A DNA stretch of 64,000 bases. Source: Helianthus annuus (lineage: Eukaryota; Streptophyta; Magnoliopsida; Asterales; Asteraceae). The DNA lies in NCBI RefSeq assembly GCF_002127325.2, contig NC_035444.2:84433675-84497674 (forward strand), read 5' to 3'. Under the pieces are notes generated by a model. That model saw only the letters and a program-made list of their open reading frames with translations, made no database searches and was not told the origin of the DNA. Of the stretch, positions 56,932-64,000 are shown in pieces (the stretch's first letter is position 1; every line of letters begins with the position of its first letter). A program made the position numbers and the translations under genes.

Positions 56932-57181
56932 TCCCAACCATTACCCTCACACCCTATAGCCTAAGAAATTGTTGCTTAAGGTGTTCTATTTATAGAAAAC
57001 TTTAGTAGAAATTGACTTTTCATAGAAATAGTTTTAATTAATTGCTATTTATATGAATACTGAATAGTGGGTTTATGTTATTCTTGGAGAGAGTTTCGCA
57101 ACAAGCTAAAAAGTATTCAAAATTGATGTATGATTACTTAACTATATGTTGATTCTTTAGTGGTGTATAAAATGAAAGTGA

Positions 57182-57709
57182 TGTTAGAAATTTGGTGAGA
57201 CCTTGTCTCACATAAGAGAGTATAAACGTTGAAATAGTTTAAGTAAGTTGATAGCTAGCATGGTAACAATTTTCAATTGAACTCCTACATGATGCACAAG
57301 CATCGAGTCCTAACGAGTTGGGACAAATTGGGTCAGGTGGAACTTGGATGGAGGAACCGGTGGGCTAGCATCATGGGTTAAAAGATGATCTAGGAAAAGG
57401 GCCGCCATAGGACCGAAGACATTGAGAAGGTGTATCTAGTTCTTTGAGGGTTGGATAAAGATCCAAGAGTTCACCACTCTTTTTTATTCTTTTTTAGTGA
57501 TTTGTTTCCGATTTTGATGCATTATGGTTGAACTATTTATGGGGATTTAGGGTTTTGCGTTGTTTTCAAACTTGGCTATTATTTGATTTGAAAACTATCG
57601 ATCAAAGCATTAAACTTTGGAGCTTTCGGTTGAAATCATTTGGTTATCGTCTGTGCATTCTTGATTACCATTTGCTTCTGCTTTTGTTTGCATCAAATGG
57701 TATCAGAGC
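57182..57709 (+). mobile_element. copia LTR with primer-binding site
   Basis: TGTTAGAAATTTGG starts a ~514-bp LTR-like segment ending TTTGCATCA (57695), followed after AA by TGGTATCAGAGC (57698-57709), the primer site complementary to plant initiator Met-tRNA. This is the 5' end of a copia element. Sequence to about 58130 could be its leader, but no gag or pol is recognised and no second LTR was found. Confidence 0.68.
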
Positions 57710-58734
57710 TATACCAGTAAAATGGTTTGATGTGGAACAATCATGTTCAGCGCGATGAGGAGATCACATGACTACAGAAGAGAATCAGACAGTTAGAGCC
57801 GAACCAGAATCATGAATACGAGATAGATACGGAAACCATGGTCAAAGAATGGGATGGGAGTGAAAATTTGTTCAGGCTAAGGGATGGAACGAAAGAAACC
57901 CCTAGGGATGACCTTTTCGGTTTGTTTGTGCCCGTGTCTCCACCATCATTTCAAATTTGTTTTCACTTTTATCCTACTTATAAGTTTACTCTCTTTACTC
58001 TTTATGAATACAGTTTGATTATTGGATGACTGATGATTAAGTTCTGGATGATTATGGTGCATCTCAATGGGGAAGTATAGAGATATGAATCATATGATCG
58101 ATTGATATCGTGGTAAGCAAGCAATTAGAGATAAAGGATCTGAATTTGGAGTAGGGATGGAAATCAAACCGAACTCAATCGGTAAACCCGAAACACAACA
58201 CATTTGGGACAAGTTTGGGGTGCGGTAATCAGGTTTGGGACCGGGTTTGAGATTAGTTTTTTTTTTTTTTCACGCATTTAGGATTCGGTGATATACCCAT
58301 TTAGCTGACTAGATTACCCGATAAAATGTACCGGTTTACCCGATAATTACTTCCTTTTTTTTTTTTTTTTTTGAAATCTGTATGTATATATGTGTGTGAT
58401 ATATCAATTATTGGCTTACTCTATTTTTTTCATCTATGCATTTGAGTATTTTTAATATACATTTTCGTATTTTTTTTTTACATTCTAGTTATTTGATATA
58501 TGTGTATAGTGATAATATTTAATTTAATTGATTAGTAGTTACCCGATTGATACCTGGCGGTTTTTAGGTCGGATATACCCTGGATATGAGATGTCCAACT
58601 CACGATTATTTTAACGTTATTAACGAAGTATGATTCAAAGAGTTACACTTTGGACAACGAACCATGAATAATATTTATTAGAAAAATAGTATAGTTTACA
58701 AGTATGTGTTTTGCAACGGTATTGCAGTTCAAAC

Positions 58735-59265
58735 TAGGGATGAGATTGGTACAATAGTTGTACCGGTACCAAAAATACGGGTACCGGATTTCAACAAAAC
58801 TGGGTAACAAATACCGTACCGAATATATTGATACGGTATGTGTACGAGTATTGATACAGGTATTTCGGTACGATACCCAGTTTTGTACCACTTTTTTTTT
58901 ATTTTAGTTTTTGAGCACTCGTATGAGTACTAAATAGGTCAAATCAGCACGGATACCAATATATTACGAGTACCGAATTGGTAAAATTGGCACGAGTACC
59001 AATGCGATACGGGTGTCAAATATGTAAAATCAATATGAGTACCATAATATAAAACAAAACATAATATAAAATGCTTTTAAAGTTCTATATAATATGCTGT
59101 ACCAGTACCTTTTTTACCCATACCTGTACCATTACCGAAAGTACTGAATAGAAAAATCAATGAAACTGGGTACCAATACATGTACCGAATATCTAAAATC
59201 AGTACGCATACAAGTACGGATATAGGTACAGATACAAGTACTTGGGAAAATGTCCATCCTTATTT
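58735..59265. repeat. GGTACC-rich diverged repeat
   Basis: Dozens of imperfect GGTACCGAATA / TACCAATAC / GGTACGGGTACC words. Edges AACTAGGGATGAGATTGG and, as complement, AATAAGGATGGACATTTT suggest a small inverted-repeat element whose interior is an expanded GGTACC-type repeat. Confidence 0.6.
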
Positions 59266-59289
59266 CAAACATTTAGAGAAACGTTTAGT

Positions 59290-60230
59290 GGGTTAATTAT
59301 TTATGAAACGATTATTAAAGTATTAATTTGTTTAATTAATTGTTAATTAAATAAATAATTAAATAAATAATTAAATAAATGGTTGAATAATATTATTTAT
59401 TAGATAAATAATATTAATACTTTATTTATTGGATAAACAAAATTGTAGAAGACATTACGTCAAAAATGGCCTACAACCACAATTTTTTCAAAACTAGTTT
59501 GCCACACATTCGACTAAATGTATGTCTAAATGTCATTTATAATATTTTAAAACACTTTTAGCCACACATTTTATTATTAATGTGACCACTGTATAACAGT
59601 CAGTTACCTTTAGCCATAATTTAGAAAAATATATGACATTTACTAGCCACAACTAGAAAAGAGTGACCAAATTTGACCTACTTCCACGGCAAAGTGATTT
59701 TTTTATTTATCTGGCCAAAACAAATATTTTCGAAACCTTTAGTCACACTTTAAATAAAAAAAATATGACAATTACTAGCCATAGTTAAAAGGTGTGACCA
59801 AATGTCACTAACTACCCTAGTATATTTTTAATGATGTTGCTAAAAGCTAGAACATAGGCAAGTTACGAGTTTGTGTAAATAGATGACATTGTTTGTTAGA
59901 CACTTAGTAAATGAAAAAAATAATAACTATTAAATATTTTATGGTCACGGTCAAAATATTTTGTGTGGCTAAAATATTTTAATAGTCATTGGAAAATTCT
60001 AAATAGATGACTACTAGTTGTCTATTGTTACACTTAATTAGGTTTATGTGTCCAAATGTTAACAATTGCTATGGTATTGTTTTGAATTTTTATTCCATGG
60101 GTCATATTTTCTAAACCTTTAGTCACACGTTTTGTGACATTCTGTGGCCAAATGATACCAACTGCTATGGTATGTTTTTTTTATGTGTGGGCAATGGTCA
60201 TGGTAAATTTTTTTGTGTGGCTAAAGGTAA
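59290..60230. repeat. AT-rich palindrome and TAGCCACA/TGTGGCTA-rich DNA
   Basis: 59310-59435 is a TTAATTAAATAAATAATTAA palindromic stretch. From 59480 to 60230 the words (T)AGCCACA and TGTGGCTAAA recur in both orientations (about 59560, 59610, 59650, 59980, 60135, 60225), consistent with a decayed DNA transposon. Borders not fixed. Confidence 0.4.
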
Positions 60231-60559
60231 TAAATGCACATGGTGAAACCCTTTCTCGCCATTTACCATGATCATTAAACCCTTTCACATCACCGATACA
60301 TCAGCTTGGTACGTTGAACGTCTCGATGCAAAATTGTAATGAAGAAATTAGGGTTAGCATTGATGCCACAAAATCTGGTGTAAATAACCCACATTTATGA
60401 TCAGATTGAAATCAACTCTCATTCTCATAAATCAGTTGTTCTTTACCTCTAAAATAAAAACCTAACTAAATTCAATCAGAAAAACACAATGGCTAAACTA
60501 ATGGTTGTTGCTTGGTGGTATATCAAAATAAAATTTTACTTGTTGATGGACCACAGAAG

Positions 60560-61003
60560 AAAATGATCTGACACTCTACCAGAAGTGTGTTAGTGAATTG
60601 TCAAGAACTAATCTTGCAGAGGTTGCACCAGTTCGGAATACCACAAGGAAGTGATTGTGCAAACCCGCCAACCTGATTTTTGTTTTAAATAAACGGCATA
60701 AAGATGTAATCAGGGTAATATCTTGGGAATATTTTTCGGCAGAATACAAGGTGTTAGTGACTTGGAGCAATGGGCATGTTGAAGAACACGAGCTAGATTT
60801 CATCTGTTTTCAGATGATCTTGGTTTTCTAAGGGAGTTATTTAACATTCCACTGATTAACCAACTTGAAGCTCCATCTGAAGTATATATTAAGAAGCTTA
60901 TGAAATCTCAAGTTTGACTGTGGGCACATGCTCTAGAAGATCTGATGGAAGAAGATGAAGATGAAGATGAAGATGAACTGCCAAGGGTAGCTTGGGGGTA
61001 GAA
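60560..61003 (+). pseudogene. Gene fragment of unknown family, broken
   Basis: Coding-like pieces on the + strand: NDLTLYQKCVSELSRTNLAE near 60566; VISWEYFSAEYKVLVTWSNG then HVEEHELDF around 60715-60800; and, in another frame, DDLGFLRELFNIPLINQLEA, then SEVYIKKLMKSQ, a stop, and an acidic tail (LMEEDEDEDEDELPRVAWG) to a TAG at 61000-61002. Composition and the acidic C-terminus look like a former host gene or retrogene. Stops and at least one frameshift break it, and I recognise no domain. Confidence 0.4.
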
Positions 61004-61282
61004 TATGATAAAAAAACAAAGTTCAATGTTTAATTTTTCCATGTAATTCTCCATGATGGTAGTAGTTGTGGTGAAAAAAATACGTTTTTTGTACCTAGGT
61101 TGTTTATGGATATTTTTTAACGTGGTTTAAATATTTTGATGGTTGATAGTGGTGGTTGTGATAGTTGTGGTTGTGGTGGTGGTGGTTGTAAAAAAATATT
61201 ATTTTGATAATATAATATAGTATTTTTATATTTCTCTACCCTTTTATATTGTTGTACATTTTTTTATATTTCTTTTGTTCAA

Positions 61283-61328
<46 letters not shown>

Positions 61329-61331
61329 ATA

Positions 61332-62411
61332 GAGAGAGAGAGAGTAGAAGTTGGCTACAAAACTATTTTTTCCTACAAAGTGTAGAAAGAAAGCCTTCTA
61401 CATGTGACATGTGGCAATTGAAGGTTTTAATTAAAAGGGTATTAAGGTAATTTAATTATTATTTTAATTATGGATTATATTAATAGATTAACTAACTAAT
61501 TAAGCAGATAATTAAGAAAACTAAATATCTCATTGAAATCAAATCGACAGTTTCGTTTAAATTATACAATTGATACAACATATTTCCAGAGCATTCATAT
61601 TGCATCTGGTTCTTCATAACATCTTTACTGATCAAAATCATGGCGTCAAATGTTATGGTTGATTGTGGTGATGGTAAAGTTTTATGATATTGCATAAACT
61701 TGAATTTTTGTTTGATGTGTTGTAGTAGTTGTATGATTTATCTAACAATGATTACGATATTGAATTAATGTTGGAGGATTTCTTGACAGTGTGTTTTAAT
61801 AGCAAGCAGACTAATACCGTTGTGTTTTAGCAGCAAACAGACTAATACCATTGTGCTTTAGGAGTTTATAATTGGATTAATTAGAGGATTTGTTGTCGTT
61901 GTGTTTTAAACATTCACAATGTAACATGTGTTTTACCAGCTGCAATCCTTTATGAACAATTTCTTGACGATGTGTTTTACCAGCTGCAATTCTTCATGAA
62001 TAATTTCTTAACGATGTGTTTTACCAGTTACAAGTTAATTCAAAGTGTGTTATAGCAGTTTATGTTTTAGAAAGGAGATGTATTTAGTAATTATTAACGT
62101 GTTTTTAGGAAGGAGATGTATTTGTAATTTCTTGACAATGTGTTTTACTAGTTATAGGTTAATTCACAACGTGTTATACCAGTTATGATTCATAAATGAC
62201 ATGTCTTTTGTGGTTTCTTGATGTTGTGTTTTATAATTTTTGAATTCTTCACCATGTGTTATATTGTATAACACACCATACAAGTTAAATGACGTTGTGT
62301 TATATTGTATGATTCACGATATGTTTACTTGGGTTTCTTCACAATGTGTGATATTGTATGATTCGCGATGTGTTTTCTTAACGTTGTGTTTCTTCATGAA
62401 GGAGAGAAGGA

Positions 62412-62448
<37 letters not shown>

Positions 62449-62673
62449 GAGAATCGCTAGAAATGTGGAGTGATTTATGGGATGACTATTATTTCCATGT
62501 TTAAAACAATCTAAATGACACATCTACTCCTAATTAATTAAATCATCCTATTTTTAAGACACACATATTACCAAAATGCCACCAAGATGATCTCAACCAT
62601 CAAACACACTCATCCAATGGTCAAAATCACTTCCTACACTTTGTAGGAAAAACACACTTTGTAGACAAACCTC

Positions 62674-62677
<4 letters not shown>
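61332..62677. mobile_element. TA-flanked element with CTACAAAGTGTAG ends
   Basis: The left end AGTAGAAGTTGGCTACAAAA then TTTCCTACAAAGTGTAG, after a TA tract and (GA)n. The right-end complement is GGGTGAGGTTTGTCTACAAA then TTTCCTACAAAGTGTAGG, before TA tract 62678-62709. The interior (about 61780-62400) iterates a GATGTGTTTTACCAGCTGCA-like unit of variable length. A (GA)n tract lies at 62412-62452. No coding sequence. Confidence 0.72.
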
Positions 62678-62709
<32 letters not shown>

Positions 62710-62712
<3 letters not shown>

Positions 62713-64000
62713 GATCGCTAAAATGAAAACCACCTCTAGTTGTAAAAACCATGAGAACCACTTTCTAGCCTTTGGATCAACAAGATGAGTGGATGAGATT
62801 AAAAGTAACAAAAATTAATATTAAATAGATTTTGTCTTATTATGTCTTTATTATTTTAATCCAAAAGGGTATTTAAGTAAAATAATTCTTTTTTGTCTTT
62901 TTCCTTTATTATTTTTTATTACTTTTTTGTTTTATTATATTACTTTTTAGTTTTATTATATTACTTTTTATTATTTTAAAAGATTTTTTTAGTAAAAACA
63001 TTTTTAAATTCAATTTTTTTTTAACAAAAGACAATTTTTTTTGCGGTCGGTTTTTGCACGTCGGGTTTTTTCAACCGTCGTTTTTACAAGCCGTTTTTTA
63101 CCGCCGTTTTTTTTACGCTGTTTTTTTAACGCGCCGTTTTTTAACGCCAATTTTTACGCGCCGTTTTTTAACGCCGTTTTTTTAACACACCGTTTTAGCG
63201 TCCCGTTTTCATGTCTCGTTTTTACGCGCCGTTCATACAGCCCGTTTTACGCGCCGTTTTTTACGTTAACGTTTTTTTTACATCTTACGCGCCAATTTTT
63301 ACGTTAACGTTATTTTACGTTTTACACGTCGGTTTTTTACGTTTTACGCCCCGGTTTTTTACGTTTTACGCGTCGGTTTTTACGTTTTACGTGTCGGTTT
63401 TTTACGTTTTACGTGTCGGTTTTTTACGTTTTACGTGTCGGTTTTTTACGTTTTACGCCCCGGTTTTTTACGTTTTACGCGTCAGTTTTTTACGTTTTAC
63501 GTGTCGGTTTTTTATGTTTTACGCCCCGGTTTTTTACGTTTTACGCGTCGGTTTTTTAACGTTTTACGCGTCGGTTTTTTACGTTTTACGTGTCGGTTTT
63601 TTACGTTTTACGCCCCGGGTTTTTTACGTTAACGTTTTTTTTTCATTTTACGCGCCAATTTTTACGTTAACGTTATTTTATGTTTTGCACGTCGGTTTTT
63701 TACGTTTTACGCCCCGGTTTTTTACGTTTTACGTGTCGGTTTTTTACGTTTTACGTGTCGTTTTTTTACGTTTTACGCCCCCCGTTTTTTACGTTTTACG
63801 CGTCGGTTTTTTACGTTTTACGCCCCCCGTTTTTTACGTTTTACGCGTCGGTTTTTTACGTTTTACGCGTCGGTTTTTTACGTTTTACGTGTCGGTTTTT
63901 TACGTTTTACGCCCCGGGTTTTTTACGTTTTACGCGCCGGGTTTTTTACGTTTTACTAAAACAAATTACGTTTTACGTTTTACGTAAAACTTTTTACGCT
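62710..64000. mobile_element. TA-flanked element, right end outside the window
   Basis: The left end GGGGATCGCTAAAATGAAAA, then CCACCTCTAGTTGTAAAAAC and CATGAGAACC, matches the palindromic element at 50216. A segment with GATGAGTGGATGAGATTAAA and poly-T follows, then the CpG-rich array. The window ends inside it. Confidence 0.65.
63040..64000. repeat. CpG-rich 22-bp tandem array with ~360-bp higher-order unit
   Basis: From about 63330 the unit is GTTTTTTACGTTTTACGCGT plus CG, with CCCC or GTGT variants at the CGCG position, roughly 28 copies. A longer block around ACGTTAACG...CGCGCCAATTTTTACGTTAACG recurs at about 63262 and 63624, so the array has a second-level period of about 360 bp. 63040-63260 holds looser AACGCCGTTTTTT words. 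The 22-bp period is not a multiple of 3, yet poly-T prevents stops in one frame, giving a spurious long ORF. Confidence 0.85.

Noticed and set aside
62412..62452. (GA)n tract as a GAGA regulatory element
   Set aside because: It is a plain microsatellite inside a noncoding transposable element with no adjacent gene.
63211..63987. 258-codon open frame rich in Phe, Tyr, Arg and Leu
   Set aside because: It is a translation of the 22-bp poly-T/ACG tandem array. Stops are absent only because of the repeat composition, other frames give similar proteins, and there is no domain.

Overview
This 64 kb window looks like repeat-dominated nuclear DNA of a flowering plant. It is AT-rich, has long (TA)n tracts, and holds LTR retrotransposons with plant promoters and initiator-Met-tRNA primer sites, Mutator-like and Harbinger-like elements, a tRNA-derived SINE, LINE scraps and a fragment of an endogenous plant pararetrovirus. 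I infer an aster-family (Asteraceae) plant from two things recalled from that family: LTRs with GC-rich GGGCCGCG or CACGGGGCCGTGCCC words, and the orphan ORF in the copia element at 39.5-43.4 kb. That placement is unverified. I see no intact host gene; every recognisable coding sequence belongs to a transposable element or is a broken fragment.

Layout. 0.7-1.9 kb: Mutator-like foldback element with a 9-bp target duplication and a minisatellite core. 2.5-8.7 kb: decayed Ty1/copia element split by a 1.68 kb solo LTR. 10.0-14.5 kb: five elements head to tail, separated only by (TA)n. 14.5-22.4 kb: pararetrovirus fragment, then a roughly 0.6 kb tandem array that combines part of that fragment with the end of a TA-targeted element; a 3.3 kb solo LTR interrupts the first copy. 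22.4-26 kb: another TA-flanked element, a region with one recognisable TA-type end, and a solo LTR inside a (TA)n tract. 25.9-51.8 kb: an almost unbroken chain of ten TA-flanked elements. One of these seems to span about 15.9 kb because copia elements and a LINE fragment lie inside it. 52.8-54.7 kb: a second Mutator-like element carrying a Harbinger/Tourist-like MITE. 55-61 kb: LINE fragment, SINE, copia LTR, diverged repeats and a pseudogene. 61.3-64.0 kb: two more TA-flanked elements, the last holding a CpG-rich 22-bp array that runs off the window.

The main discovery candidate is the (TA)n-linked set. About 15 elements in about 12 families with unrelated interiors share an end close to (TA)n-GGGnnAGGnT, usually followed within 15-60 bp by one or two GAGAAC/GAGAAG words in inverted orientation at the two ends. 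Most families also iterate a short word of their own. Each insertion is bordered by (TA)n and so leaves a target for the next, which explains the chains. I infer one transposition machinery serving many non-autonomous families; no complete transposase is visible here.
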